From an uncultured bacterium (GTDB lineage: Bacteria > Cyanobacteriota > Vampirovibrionia > Gastranaerophilales > Gastranaerophilaceae), in NCBI GenBank assembly GCA_902760645.1, contig CACWHC010000014.1, positions 1 to 40,002 on the forward strand: DNA of 40,002 nucleotides. The letters are read 5' to 3'. Position 1 is the first letter of the stretch. Every line of letters begins with the position of its first letter. Below the pieces are notes generated by a model. The model did no database searches. It worked only from the letters and a program-made list of their open reading frames with translations, and was not told where the DNA came from. This document shows, one piece after another, positions 17,198 through 25,142 of this stretch. A program made the position numbers and the translations under genes.

Positions 17198-17729
17198 TTA
17201 TAATAATAACCTTTTTAAGATTCTCTATATTTTTATTATACAATGACTTAAATTTATCGTAAAAAATATTTTCTGTCCACATTATTAAGGCATCTTCATT
17301 ATTGTCCTGGTAATAACTTTTTCTTGTCCCAAGCGACTTAAAACCGTATTTTTCGTATAAATTTATGGCTTTTATATTAGATACTCTGACTTCAAGAGTA
17401 ATATATTTTATACCATTGGAATAACAATTTTCTATTGCATAATATAAAAGAGCTTCTCCAATTTTTTTTCTTCTCATTTCGGGGTTTACTGAAACATTTG
17501 TAATATGAGCTTCCTCCATAATTTGCCATGTTCCGATGTATCCGACAATTTCATTTTTATCATTTAAAGCACAAAAATAAAACGCTAAATCATTATTTAA
17601 TTCGTTAAAAAATGATTCTCTTGACCAATGATGTTTACCATAAGATGCTTCTTCTATTTTGACAACATCATCTATATCAGCTTGGGTCATAGGTCTGATT
17701 TTAATATTTAATTTGTTATCCGCAACCAT
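17190..17729 (-). CDS. rimI: Ribosomal protein S18 alanine N-acetyltransferase-like GNAT
   Basis: 179 residues. GNAT core with IRPMTQADIDDVVKIEEASY, VGYIGTWQIMEEAHITNVSVNPEMRRKKIGEALL (acetyl-CoA loop RRKKIG), EVRVSNIKAINLYEKYGF and KSYYQDNNEDALIM, matching RimI. It is expected to acetylate the N-terminus of S18 or similar substrates with acetyl-CoA. The ATG has no Shine-Dalgarno; a TTGCAC-17-TAAAAT promoter ends six bases before it, so the mRNA is probably leaderless. Heads a rimI-bioY unit that may read on into murC. Confidence 0.88.
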   Translation of the reverse strand: MVADNKLNIKIRPMTQADIDDVVKIEEASYGKHHWSRESFFNELNNDLAFYFCALNDKNEIVGYIGTWQIMEEAHITNVSVNPEMRRKKIGEALLYYAIENCYSNGIKYITLEVRVSNIKAINLYEKYGFKSLGTRKSYYQDNNEDALIMWTENIFYDKFKSLYNKNIENLKKVIIINE

Positions 17730-17735
17730 AAATCC

Positions 17736-17764
17736 ATTTTATCATGATGTCTGATTCTGTGCAA
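17736..17764 (-). promoter_or_regulatory. Leaderless promoter of rimI
   Basis: On the minus strand TTGCAC (17759-17764), 17-bp spacer, TAAAAT (17736-17741) with a TG one base upstream (extended -10), then six bases to the ATG. Transcription would begin at or within a base of the start codon. Confidence 0.7.
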
Positions 17765-17782
17765 ACATAAAGCTATTTTACG

Positions 17783-18925
17783 TTATACTAAATTTTTTAT
17801 TCCTTCTGAAGCAACAAATGCTGTTGACCAACAGTTCTGCAAATTAAAACCTCCGCAAAATCCGTCTATATCAAGCACTTCTCCGCAAAAATATACCCCT
17901 TTGACAAGTTTTGATTCTAATGTTTTAGGGTTAACTTCCTTTAAATCAACACCGCCTGACGTAACAACCTCCCCACCTTTAATTGCTGATACTACATTAA
18001 TTTTAAAATTGTGTAATTGATTTAAAATTTTATCCCTTGTTTTACCGTCAATAGTATGCGACTTTCTTTCACCGTCTATACCTGTACATTGAATAATATA
18101 TTCCGCAAAAGATTTTGGTACAAATTCAGCAATAAGATTTTTTATATTTTTGTGTGGATTTTTATTTAATTCCTCCTGCAAATCAATTTCATTTACTAAA
18201 TCAAAAGATATATCGTAAGGAAATTTATCTCTTGCTTTTATTGATGAAATTTTATAGACCAAAGGACCGGAAATTCCTTCATGGGTAAATAAAATATCAC
18301 CGTTTAACCCGTTCCATTTGGCATTTTGCAAACTTACACCACTAAGTTTTTTAAAGTTCTCTTTGGTTTTTAGTGCTGTCAGGGCAGGCTTTGGCTCAAT
18401 TATGTTATGTCCGAGAAATTTTGCACAATCATAACCGTTATGACCTCCAACGGCAATAACTATCTTATCAAAATTATAACTTCCGCAATCAGTTACAATC
18501 GTTAAAGGATTTTGATTTATTCTTAAAACTCTTTCTTTTTTAAATTTAGTATTTTTTAAGGCATTTAAAAATTTTTCTCTGACATCTGCAGAACTGTTTG
18601 ATTTTGGGAAAATTCGCATATCCTCCTGAACGTATACCGAAACACCCAAATTTTCAAAATATTCTATTGCATCACCTGTACAAAATCTTGAAAACACCGA
18701 ATACAAAAACTTTTCACCACGGGGATAATTTTTTGCCAGTTCCTTTACATCAAATTCATAATATCCGAGATTACATCTTCCGCCACCTGTAGGAAGCAAT
18801 GTAATAAGCGGTTTTTTACATTCAAAAACAGTTACATCAAAATCCTTCTGAAGCTGACATGCACAAAAACATCCTGCCGGGCCTCCGCCTACTATACCTA
18901 TTTTATATGTCAACTCTTGTGCCAT
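17783..18925 (-). CDS. HI0933/BaiN-type FAD-dependent oxidoreductase
   Basis: 380 residues. N-terminal FAD dinucleotide fold: IGIVGGGPAGCFCACQL with acidic end VFECKK, then the family mark TGGGRCNL (46-53). The middle has DKIVIAVGGH and GPLVYKIS; the C-terminus has TSGGVDLKEVNPKTLESK and GEVLDIDGFCGGFNLQNCWSTAF, diagnostic of the HI0933 (TIGR00275) flavoprotein family. Members are often called aminoacetone oxidase or BaiN; physiological substrate here is unknown. Start overlaps the folK end by 23 bases, so it is co-translated. Confidence 0.88.
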   Translation of the reverse strand: MAQELTYKIGIVGGGPAGCFCACQLQKDFDVTVFECKKPLITLLPTGGGRCNLGYYEFDVKELAKNYPRGEKFLYSVFSRFCTGDAIEYFENLGVSVYVQEDMRIFPKSNSSADVREKFLNALKNTKFKKERVLRINQNPLTIVTDCGSYNFDKIVIAVGGHNGYDCAKFLGHNIIEPKPALTALKTKENFKKLSGVSLQNAKWNGLNGDILFTHEGISGPLVYKISSIKARDKFPYDISFDLVNEIDLQEELNKNPHKNIKNLIAEFVPKSFAEYIIQCTGIDGERKSHTIDGKTRDKILNQLHNFKINVVSAIKGGEVVTSGGVDLKEVNPKTLESKLVKGVYFCGEVLDIDGFCGGFNLQNCWSTAFVASEGIKNLV

Positions 18926-19409
18926 ATAAAAATACCATCTCAGGGTTTTCTAAGTCATTATGCAATTCGCTTATCGTCTTGTGCAACACAGGATGTTCAA
19001 AATCAGGAATAAGCTCCAGCAAAGGAACAAGAGTAAAGGCTCTTAAATGAAGATATTTATGCGGAATTGTTAAATTGTTATTACTGATAATTTCTTTTCC
19101 GTAAAATAAAATATCTATATCTATTGTTCTGTCCGCATAACCTGCCGTTTCTACGGGAGTTCTTCCAAGCTGTTTTTCTATTCTTTGGCATTCTTTTAAT
19201 AAATCTTCGGGAGACAATGAAGTTTTTAATTCTATAACAGCATTAACAAACCAGGTTTTTGTAGTCATATTCCACGGCTCGGTTTCGTAAAATGCTGAAG
19301 TTCTGATAATAGTAATATTGTCGGTTAAATTTAACAAGCTTGTCGCTTGTTGAACATAACCTATTCTATCTCCTTGATTTGAACCTAAACTTAAATAAAC
19401 TATTGCCAT
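18903..19409 (-). CDS. folK: 2-amino-4-hydroxy-6-hydroxymethyldihydropteridine pyrophosphokinase
   Basis: 168 residues, normal for HPPK. YLSLGSNQGDR (5-15), FYETEPW, FVNAVIEL, RTIDIDILFYG with the two Mg2+-binding Asp, and PHKYLHLRAFTLVPLLEL are all present. It transfers pyrophosphate from ATP to the pterin in folate synthesis. No other fol gene is near. Its promoter, TTGACA-17-TAAAAT, ends six bases before the ATG, and no Shine-Dalgarno exists, so it should be read from a leaderless mRNA. Confidence 0.95.
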   Translation of the reverse strand: MAIVYLSLGSNQGDRIGYVQQATSLLNLTDNITIIRTSAFYETEPWNMTTKTWFVNAVIELKTSLSPEDLLKECQRIEKQLGRTPVETAGYADRTIDIDILFYGKEIISNNNLTIPHKYLHLRAFTLVPLLELIPDFEHPVLHKTISELHNDLENPEMVFLYGTRVDI

Positions 19410-19415
19410 AATGTT

Positions 19416-19444
19416 ATTTTAGAAGTTTTGCCGCTTGTTGTCAA
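19416..19444 (-). promoter_or_regulatory. Leaderless consensus promoter of folK
   Basis: Minus strand: perfect -35 TTGACA (19439-19444), 17-bp spacer, TAAAAT (19416-19421), then six bases AACATT and the ATG. By normal spacing the A of ATG is position +1. Confidence 0.78.
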
Positions 19445-19474
19445 GGTACTGTACTAGTTACTGATTATTGCAAT

Positions 19475-19508
19475 AAAAAATCCCCGTCGTGAATAACAGG
19501 GATTTTTT
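19475..19508 (-). terminator. Terminator of rpsP
   Basis: Stem AAAAAATCCC / GGGATTTTTT (10 bp) with a 14-base loop, just after the rpsP stop on the minus strand; the stem ends in a T run, as in an intrinsic terminator. Confidence 0.8.
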
Positions 19509-19530
19509 CAATGTTATTTTTTTATAAAAA

Positions 19531-19929
19531 TTAAGCTTCAGTTGCTGCTTCTTCTGCAGGTGTTTCTTCAGCCGGAGCTTCAGCTGCTGCCTTCGCTTCA
19601 GCCTCTGCTGCTGCTTTTGCTTCTGCTTCAGCTGCTGCTTTTGCCTGAGCTTTTTTAGAAAGTTTTACGGTTTCTTTCTTTTTGTAGTTCAAAGTTCCGT
19701 CAGCATTGCAGTTTTTCATTAAGTATGCAACTGTTTCAGTAGGTTGAGCACCTTTCTTAACCCAATCCTGAGCAGTAGTCAAATCCAGTTTCATAACTTT
19801 TGTTTTAGGATTATAATGACCTAATTCCTGAATAGGACGACCTTCTCTTTTTGTTGTTGAATTAATAACGATAATTCTGTATGTAGGGTTTTTCTTTGCA
19901 CCTAATCTTTTTAATCTGATTTTTAACAT
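19531..19929 (-). CDS. rpsP: 30S ribosomal protein S16 with Ala/Glu-rich tail
   Basis: 132 residues. MLKIRLKRLGAKKNPTYRII, REGRPIQELGHYNP and YLMKNCNA are classic S16. The start at 19929 is set by homology and by AGAAGGA upstream; the open frame extends further 5' but those codons are in the leader. S16 normally ends near residue 85-90; here a roughly 40-residue tail of Ala, Glu and Lys repeats (KAAAEAEA units, from about 94) follows. Such low-complexity tails are seen in some lineages and are probably surface-exposed. Has its own terminator and a long leader, so it is a single-gene unit. Confidence 0.95.
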   Translation of the reverse strand: MLKIRLKRLGAKKNPTYRIIVINSTTKREGRPIQELGHYNPKTKVMKLDLTTAQDWVKKGAQPTETVAYLMKNCNADGTLNYKKKETVKLSKKAQAKAAAEAEAKAAAEAEAKAAAEAPAEETPAEEAATEA

Positions 19930-20087
19930 TTTGTTTTTCCTTCTTATTAATGTACTTTTTGCGGAATCCCGACCGCCGCTTGCCGGTTTCCCTTGAACAA
20001 GGCTAAGAGGAATTGCCCGTTCCAAGACTCATGAAACCACAAACCCGTCCTGATTGCAAGAGTTTTTTTGAATTTTTATAAATTAAT
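19930..20087 (-). promoter_or_regulatory. Structured, GC-rich 5' leader of rpsP
   Basis: Minus-strand TATAAT at 20094-20099 places the transcript start near 20087, giving a leader of about 157 bases. Its middle (about 19955-20050) is much richer in GC than the surroundings and can form hairpins such as CCTTG-TT-CAAGG, GGAA-cgggcaa-TTCC and GCGG...CCGC. A ribosomal-protein autoregulatory leader bound by S16 is the simplest explanation; a separate small RNA is possible. It does not carry the conserved SRP or RNase P RNA motifs. Confidence 0.55.
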
Positions 20088-20169
20088 TTAAATATTATAG
20101 GACATCCGGCTAATGAAATCCGTGTATTTTTGAATTATTTAAATAGTAACTAATAACGGAGAACACAAA

Positions 20170-21198
20170 ATGGCAATAAATATTCTTATGTTTGAAATAA
20201 AAGAAGCGGAAAAAAAATATTTAGAGGAACACCCTTTTGAAGGTTATAATATAAAATTATATGAAGAATGCTTAGATGAAGAATTTATCAAAAATTTGCC
20301 GGAAGATATACTTGAAAATACTCAAGTAATAAGCATTTTCAATAATTCCTCAGTTACCCGAAAGGTTCTCTCAAATTTTAAAAATCTCAGAATAATTTCT
20401 GTAAGAGCCTCTCATTTTGATCATATATGTCTAAACAGCTGTGAAGACAAAAATATTGCGGTTGTAAATATCCCTCAGTTTGGTGCAAAATCTGTTGCCG
20501 AATATACAATGGGATTGATAATAAATCTTGTAAGAAACATTATTCCTGCAAATAATCTTATAAAATCAGGTAAAAAATATTATGGCGGATTTTTGGGACG
20601 AGATTTGGATAATTTAACACTTGGAATTGCAGGTACGGGAATAACAGGTGCTTATGTTTGCAAATTTGCAAATGATTTTGGGATGAAAGTAATTGCGTAT
20701 GACACAATAAAAAGACAAGAGCTTATTGATAAATATAAAATTGAATATTTACCACTCAAAGAGCTTGTTCAAAAAGCTGATATAATCTCAATTCATCTTG
20801 ATTATTTGCCGGAAACATATCATTTGTTTAATGAAGAAATTATATCAAATTTTAAAGACGGAATGTATTTTATTAATACTTCAAAAAGCGAAATTGTTGA
20901 TTTGGAAATTTTACTTAAATATTTTGAATCCGGAAAAATTCAAAAATTAGCATTAGATACATCACCTTGTGAAAGCATCTGTTATAATTGCAAAAATTTA
21001 TCCGATGAACTTTATCCGTCACATTTAGAATGTTTAAAACAAACTGAATTTATAGAAAAATTTAATAACTGTGAAAACGCAATAATAACCCCATGTATAG
21101 CCTATGCAACGCAAGATGCAATTGCAAATAATCTTACACAAACTATGATTAATATTAAAAAAATACTCAATGGGGACAGGATGTGCCGAATTGTATAA
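20170..21198 (+). CDS. D-2-hydroxyacid dehydrogenase relative with altered active site
   Basis: 342 residues. Overall D-lactate-dehydrogenase-type fold: VRASHFDHI (78-86), FGAKSVAEYTMGLI (104-117), the NAD site GTGITG (155-160) with Asp178 ending beta-2, and IISIHLDYLPET. The catalytic triad is changed: the Arg in NxSRG is Lys239 (INTSKSEIVD), the Glu is kept as E268 with the usual 29-residue spacing, and the His in TPH is Cys309 (ITPCIAY). The segment between E268 and C309 is about nine residues longer than in D-LDH and contains a C-x3-C-x2-C (267, 271, 274). It likely binds NAD but may have another reaction or a regulatory role. CGGAGAA precedes the ATG. Convergent with engB. Confidence 0.75.
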   Translation: MAINILMFEIKEAEKKYLEEHPFEGYNIKLYEECLDEEFIKNLPEDILENTQVISIFNNSSVTRKVLSNFKNLRIISVRASHFDHICLNSCEDKNIAVVNIPQFGAKSVAEYTMGLIINLVRNIIPANNLIKSGKKYYGGFLGRDLDNLTLGIAGTGITGAYVCKFANDFGMKVIAYDTIKRQELIDKYKIEYLPLKELVQKADIISIHLDYLPETYHLFNEEIISNFKDGMYFINTSKSEIVDLEILLKYFESGKIQKLALDTSPCESICYNCKNLSDELYPSHLECLKQTEFIEKFNNCENAIITPCIAYATQDAIANNLTQTMINIKKILNGDRMCRIV

Positions 21199-21200
21199 AA

Positions 21201-21791
21201 TTATGATTTATTCCCGGAGCTTATTTCAAGTAATGTATCCAGCACTTTTTCATTATATCTGTTGTCAGTTGCACTAAACGGAAGCACTATACCACCAAAT
21301 TCTTTTTCAACTTTTTGTAATACATTTTGAATTTTATTTTTAGGTACATAATCCATTTTTGTAACAACGGTTATAATAGGTAAATCATAAGCTTTTACCC
21401 ATTCTCTCATCTGGTAATCATTTTTTTGAATGTCATGACGTCCGTCAATTAATTGTATCAGATAACAAATTTCTTCACGCTTCAAAAGATATTCTTCCAA
21501 ATATTTTTGCCATCTGTTTTGTGCTTCTTTTGAAACTTTTGCATAACCGTATCCCGGCAAATCAGCAATCATAAATTTCCCCGAAAAATCGAAAAAATTT
21601 ATCAGTCTTGTTTTCCCCGGAGTATTGGATGTTTTTGCCAGTTTTTTATGATTTGCAAGACCATTAATAAATGACGATTTTCCGACGTTTGAACGCCCAA
21701 GCATAGGAAATTCAGGCAGATTAAAAGCAGGACATTGTGATAACTTTTCTGCACTGATAACAAATTTAGCCTGTAAAAATTTATTTGCCAT
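21201..21791 (-). CDS. engB: Ribosome biogenesis GTPase EngB/YsxC (YihA)
   Basis: 196 residues, typical. G1 GRSNVGKSSFI, G2 TPGKTRLINFF, G3 DLPGYGYAK, G4 TKMD and G5 SATDNRY are in order. It is an essential GTPase in late 50S assembly. The ATG lacks a Shine-Dalgarno; an extended -10 (TGATATAAT) ends six bases before it, so a leaderless mRNA is likely in addition to read-through from the upstream TPR operon. Confidence 0.95.
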   Translation of the reverse strand: MANKFLQAKFVISAEKLSQCPAFNLPEFPMLGRSNVGKSSFINGLANHKKLAKTSNTPGKTRLINFFDFSGKFMIADLPGYGYAKVSKEAQNRWQKYLEEYLLKREEICYLIQLIDGRHDIQKNDYQMREWVKAYDLPIITVVTKMDYVPKNKIQNVLQKVEKEFGGIVLPFSATDNRYNEKVLDTLLEISSGNKS

Positions 21792-21797
21792 AAATGT

Positions 21798-21806
21798 ATT
21801 ATATCA
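21798..21806 (-). promoter_or_regulatory. Leaderless extended -10 promoter of engB
   Basis: Minus strand TGATATAAT (TGnTATAAT), then six bases ACATTT and the ATG. No good -35, which an extended -10 can tolerate. The same TATAAT-n6-ATG layout occurs at folK, rimI and the gene at 25106. Confidence 0.65.
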
Positions 21807-21838
21807 TGAATTTTTGGTACTGCTTGTGATGATATACT

Positions 21839-22105
21839 TTATTTTGTAATTAATGCTTTTTTCTGAGATTCTTTTAAACGTTGTTTTAATAACACAGTCT
21901 GAAACAGCTGATACATTTTATCACTATCAACAACAGTAATTTGAGTTCTTCCGTCCTTCATAAAGTCAATATTTACGGCAGGCTTCTTTTCAAAAATATT
22001 TTCTGCCGACTGAATATTGACAATCTGAAATAAGCCCTCTTTCAAAATACTCAAGGGCTCTCTCCAGAATATTTCAAATGACTTACGAATATCAAATTTT
22101 TGCAT
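21839..22105 (-). CDS. Small conserved-looking hypothetical protein
   Basis: 88 residues, soluble, start at ATG 22105, 14 bases past the upstream TPR gene stop and 47 bases before engB. The sequence alternates charged helices (FDIRKSFEIFWREPLSILKE, YQLFQTVLLKQRLKESQ) with a short beta segment (AVNIDFMKDGRTQITVVD). No family recognised. It is probably the second gene of a TPR protein-hypothetical-engB unit. Codon use and position support a real gene. Confidence 0.65.
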   Translation of the reverse strand: MQKFDIRKSFEIFWREPLSILKEGLFQIVNIQSAENIFEKKPAVNIDFMKDGRTQITVVDSDKMYQLFQTVLLKQRLKESQKKALITK

Positions 22106-22119
22106 TTTAGGGTTTTCTT

Positions 22120-23940
22120 TTATACTTTCTGCTGGTATCTGTCAATTAATGAACGAATGTAACTAGCATCCTGAGCATTCGGACTCATTTCTAAGTATTT
22201 ACTGTAATACTTAACAGCACCTGCATAGTTAAGTTCTTTTTCAAATGACATTGCTTTTAACTTAGTAATGTCAGGACTGTTGTGATAGAAGTCGATTGCT
22301 TTGTTACAGTATTCAATTGCACTTGCGTAATTACCTTCTTTGTATTCTCTTTGTGCAATATCAAAGAATTCATTGGATTTTGTTTCACACAAGTCAATGT
22401 ATGCAATACCATTTTTTGCTATAACGTTATCAGGATCCTGCATCAATGCTTTTTTCAAAGCGGTACGAGCAGTTCTGAACTGTTTGTTGTGAACAAGTAT
22501 CTCTGCCAAATATAATTCATCCTGAACATTATCCGCAAAGTTTACAGCATTTTCAAATGTATAAACAGCATCCTGTTCACGACCTAAAGCAAGATATGCT
22601 TCACCTTTAATTACGTTATCCATAACAGTATTACCTGATGACTGAATAATATAATTAATACTGTCTTTTGTCATCGGCAACTGGTGAGTCAGTCTTGCAA
22701 GTTTAATTTTTGCAAGGTGGAAATCCAGTCTGTTAGGAACACGTTTAATTGCTTCGTTTACATAGTCATAAGCCATATACAACTCTTTATTTGTTGTCAT
22801 ATTGCCGTTATGACCTCTGTCTTTTGACATTTCATAATATGTATTTGCCAAACCGATAATTGCATCATTACCGTATGTAGGGTCATTAACTAATTTTGAA
22901 TAATAGTCTAATGCCTGATAGTATTTTCTTTCTTCCAAAGATAAATCAGCAACCCTCATGATAGCATCGCTGTATCCAGGGTTAATTGCAATAGCGGTTT
23001 TTAATTGTTCGATTGCAAATTCCGCATCTGAACGTTTTTCATATACATTCGCCAAGTTAATATATGGACGAGTATTTTCAGGTTTTACGGTAATTGCTTT
23101 TTTGAAAGAGTTAATAGCTGCTGCCTGGTTACCCTGTACCAAATAGCATTCACCCTGCAAAGTCAATGCAGGAGAAGAATTTGGATTAATATGTAATGAG
23201 TGATTTAACCAGGTCAAAGCTTTATTGTAATCTTTTTGACGAACAGCAACCTGACCTAAGTGGTACATTGCTGTCGGGTTATGAGAATTGCATTTTAAAG
23301 ACTGCATCAGGTAATTTTCTGCTGCTGATAAGTTACCTGCAATCAATTCCAAATTACCTAAGTTATCATAAGCATTTGCGAAATTTGGATTAATACGGGT
23401 TGCAGTCTTAAATAATTCTCTTGCATCGTCTTTATTACCAAGCTGTAAAGTAGCTATACCCATAGCATTATATGCCTGATAAAAATTGCTGTTAATATTT
23501 ACAGCTTTTACAAATTCTTTAATTGCGTCATTCAACAAATCTTTTGAATCACGAATGTATGTAACGTCTGATGAAGTACGACGTTTCAGATAAACCATAC
23601 CTTGCGCATAGTGTAACGGAGCATAATTAGGATGTTTAGCTAACAACACATCCAACTCAGCCTGAGCCGGAGCTAATTTTTGCTGATAAGCCATCCACAA
23701 AATTCTTAAACTCTGTGCTTCCAAATCATTTGCATTTGCTTTTAACAATGATTGTAAAGCAACATCCGCTTCATCATAATTATGATATTCGATTAATTTA
23801 TTAATAGATGCATATTTCTGGTATACATTCGGTGCATTGGTCTTTGCCACTTTTGCTTGTAGCTCTTTTGAATACGCTGCAGAAACACTGAATAAACCAG
23901 CACAAATAAATGATGCTATGAGCAGTTTTTTGTAATTCAT
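22120..23940 (-). CDS. Large secreted TPR-repeat protein
   Basis: 606 residues with a signal peptide (MNYKKLLIASF..., cleavage near 24, SAAYS). Almost the whole mature chain is TPR: units such as HYAQGMVYLKRR, AYNAMGIATLQLGNKDDARELF, AYDNLGNLELIAGNLSAAENYL, AMYHLGQVAVRQKDYNKAL and PYINLANVYEKRSDAEFAI indicate about a dozen or more repeats. A periplasmic or outer-membrane-associated scaffold for protein complexes is likely, no enzyme domain is visible. Its promoter overlaps that of the divergent Xer gene. Confidence 0.82.
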   Translation of the reverse strand: MNYKKLLIASFICAGLFSVSAAYSKELQAKVAKTNAPNVYQKYASINKLIEYHNYDEADVALQSLLKANANDLEAQSLRILWMAYQQKLAPAQAELDVLLAKHPNYAPLHYAQGMVYLKRRTSSDVTYIRDSKDLLNDAIKEFVKAVNINSNFYQAYNAMGIATLQLGNKDDARELFKTATRINPNFANAYDNLGNLELIAGNLSAAENYLMQSLKCNSHNPTAMYHLGQVAVRQKDYNKALTWLNHSLHINPNSSPALTLQGECYLVQGNQAAAINSFKKAITVKPENTRPYINLANVYEKRSDAEFAIEQLKTAIAINPGYSDAIMRVADLSLEERKYYQALDYYSKLVNDPTYGNDAIIGLANTYYEMSKDRGHNGNMTTNKELYMAYDYVNEAIKRVPNRLDFHLAKIKLARLTHQLPMTKDSINYIIQSSGNTVMDNVIKGEAYLALGREQDAVYTFENAVNFADNVQDELYLAEILVHNKQFRTARTALKKALMQDPDNVIAKNGIAYIDLCETKSNEFFDIAQREYKEGNYASAIEYCNKAIDFYHNSPDITKLKAMSFEKELNYAGAVKYYSKYLEMSPNAQDASYIRSLIDRYQQKV

Positions 23941-23980
23941 GGTAACTTTTTCCCTTTACTATTTTAATTCTTTTGAGTAT

Positions 23981-24009
23981 ATTGTATAATAGTTATTTGA
24001 AAAAATCAA
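23981..24009. promoter_or_regulatory. Overlapping divergent promoters (TPR protein and Xer gene)
   Basis: Minus strand: TTGATT (24004-24009), 17-bp spacer, TACAAT (23981-23986) for the TPR gene. Plus strand: TATAAT at 23985-23990 for the recombinase, overlapping the minus-strand -10. The two polymerases could not bind at once, so the genes may be expressed in competition. Confidence 0.5.
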
Positions 24010-24020
24010 TAAGGTTAACA

Positions 24021-24932
24021 ATGGGATTAAACAAAAACTCAAAAAATGATTTAGAAGGATTTAAAGCGTATATACTCGTTGAACGTAATTTTTCTAAACA
24101 TACCGCAAAAGCCTATTATACTGATGTTTTGGACTTTTTAATCTGGCTTGATGAAACTTCATGTGAAGAAGTAAATTTCTCAAAAGTCAGAGAGTATTTG
24201 CATTTTATCCAAAAATTTCAGTACAAAAAAACAACTCTTGCAAGAAAAATTTCAAGCCTGAGAACCTTTTATAAATACCTTTACAGGGAAAAAAGGGTTG
24301 ACTCTAATCCGGCAGAAAGTTTAAATTCCCCCAAACGACCGAGAAATTTGCCAAAATTCCTCACATCGTATGAGGTCGAACAAATTTTAAATAACGTTTC
24401 GATAGATACACCGGCAGGTTTCAGGAACAAAGCTATACTGGAACTCTTGTGGGCAACGGGAATGCGAATTTCCGAACTCAGCGGACTTAATTTTGAAGAC
24501 CTGAATTTAGAGGAAAACGAAATAAAAGTTTTCGGTAAAGGTGCAAAAGAACGTATTATTCTTGTATCAGAGCGTGCAAAATCATATCTTACAAGATACA
24601 TTGAAACAGCAAGACCGCTTGTTGCAAAAGGGTATGAAGTAAATACAGAGGATAATTCTCCTGTTTTTATCAATAATACGGGGTATCGGCTTCAGCCAAA
24701 AACCGTTCGTAATGTAATAAATGATATTGTTGAAAAAATAGATTTGCCAAAACACGTTACTCCGCACGTTTTCAGACATAGTTTTGCAACTCATTTAATT
24801 GAAAACGGAGCGGATTTAAGAGTGGTACAGGAACTGCTGGGACACGCAAGTATATCCAATACTCAGATATACACCCACATTTCATCACAACATCTTAAAG
24901 AAGTGTATGATGAAACTCATCCGAGAGCATAA
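24021..24932 (+). CDS. xerC: Tyrosine recombinase XerC/XerD
   Basis: 303 residues from ATG 24021, chosen over TTG 23973, which lies upstream of the -10 box; AAGG precedes the ATG. N-terminal SAM-like DNA-binding domain, then all catalytic residues: R149 (ATGMRISEL), K173 (GKGAKERII), H249 and R252 (HVFRHSFATHL), H275 (LGHASI) and Y284 (TQIYTH). It resolves chromosome dimers at dif with FtsK. Length, lack of extra domains and housekeeping neighbours favour Xer over a phage integrase. XerC and XerD cannot be told apart here. Confidence 0.88.
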   Translation: MGLNKNSKNDLEGFKAYILVERNFSKHTAKAYYTDVLDFLIWLDETSCEEVNFSKVREYLHFIQKFQYKKTTLARKISSLRTFYKYLYREKRVDSNPAESLNSPKRPRNLPKFLTSYEVEQILNNVSIDTPAGFRNKAILELLWATGMRISELSGLNFEDLNLEENEIKVFGKGAKERIILVSERAKSYLTRYIETARPLVAKGYEVNTEDNSPVFINNTGYRLQPKTVRNVINDIVEKIDLPKHVTPHVFRHSFATHLIENGADLRVVQELLGHASISNTQIYTHISSQHLKEVYDETHPRA

Positions 24933-25106
24933 TTATTTGCGAAATAAATCTCTGACATTGAATTTGTTTGATTTTTCATTATTAAATTCAAGAAATTTTC
25001 TCATAAGAGGATTAGTCTGATGTGTTGATTTTGCAACGGTTTCAGACTTTGTTTCCGTCTTTGCGGATTCAATTATTTGTAAATTTCTCTCGTCTTTTTC
25101 GCTCAT
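24933..25106 (-). CDS. Short hypothetical protein, 57 residues
   Basis: The start is placed at ATG 25106 because TATAAT ends exactly six bases before it (leaderless layout); the longer frame from 25142 would begin upstream of this -10. The protein is polar, with MSEKDERNLQ at the start and a basic end FNVRDLFRK. No family recognised. Its stop codon abuts the Xer stop base to base, tail to tail. A real but minor gene, moderately supported by its promoter. Confidence 0.55.
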   Translation of the reverse strand: MSEKDERNLQIIESAKTETKSETVAKSTHQTNPLMRKFLEFNNEKSNKFNVRDLFRK

Positions 25107-25112
25107 AAATGC

Positions 25113-25142
25113 ATTATACCTCTTATATATATTTAAAAACAA
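25113..25142 (-). promoter_or_regulatory. Leaderless promoter of the 57-residue gene
   Basis: Minus strand TTGTTT (25137-25142), 18-bp spacer, TATAAT (25113-25118), then six bases GCATTT to ATG. Geometry matches folK, rimI and engB. Confidence 0.6.

Noticed and set aside
19930-20025. Longer S16 reading frame from 20025
   Set aside because: S16 proteins begin at MLKIRL; the extra codons lie in the structured leader and have no ribosome binding site.
19930-20050. SRP (4.5S) or RNase P RNA upstream of rpsP
   Set aside because: The conserved GGAAGGAAGCAG-type SRP tip and the RNase P core motifs are missing.
23973-24020. TTG start for the Xer gene
   Set aside because: It lies before the TATAAT box, so would not be on the transcript; ATG 24021 has AAGG.
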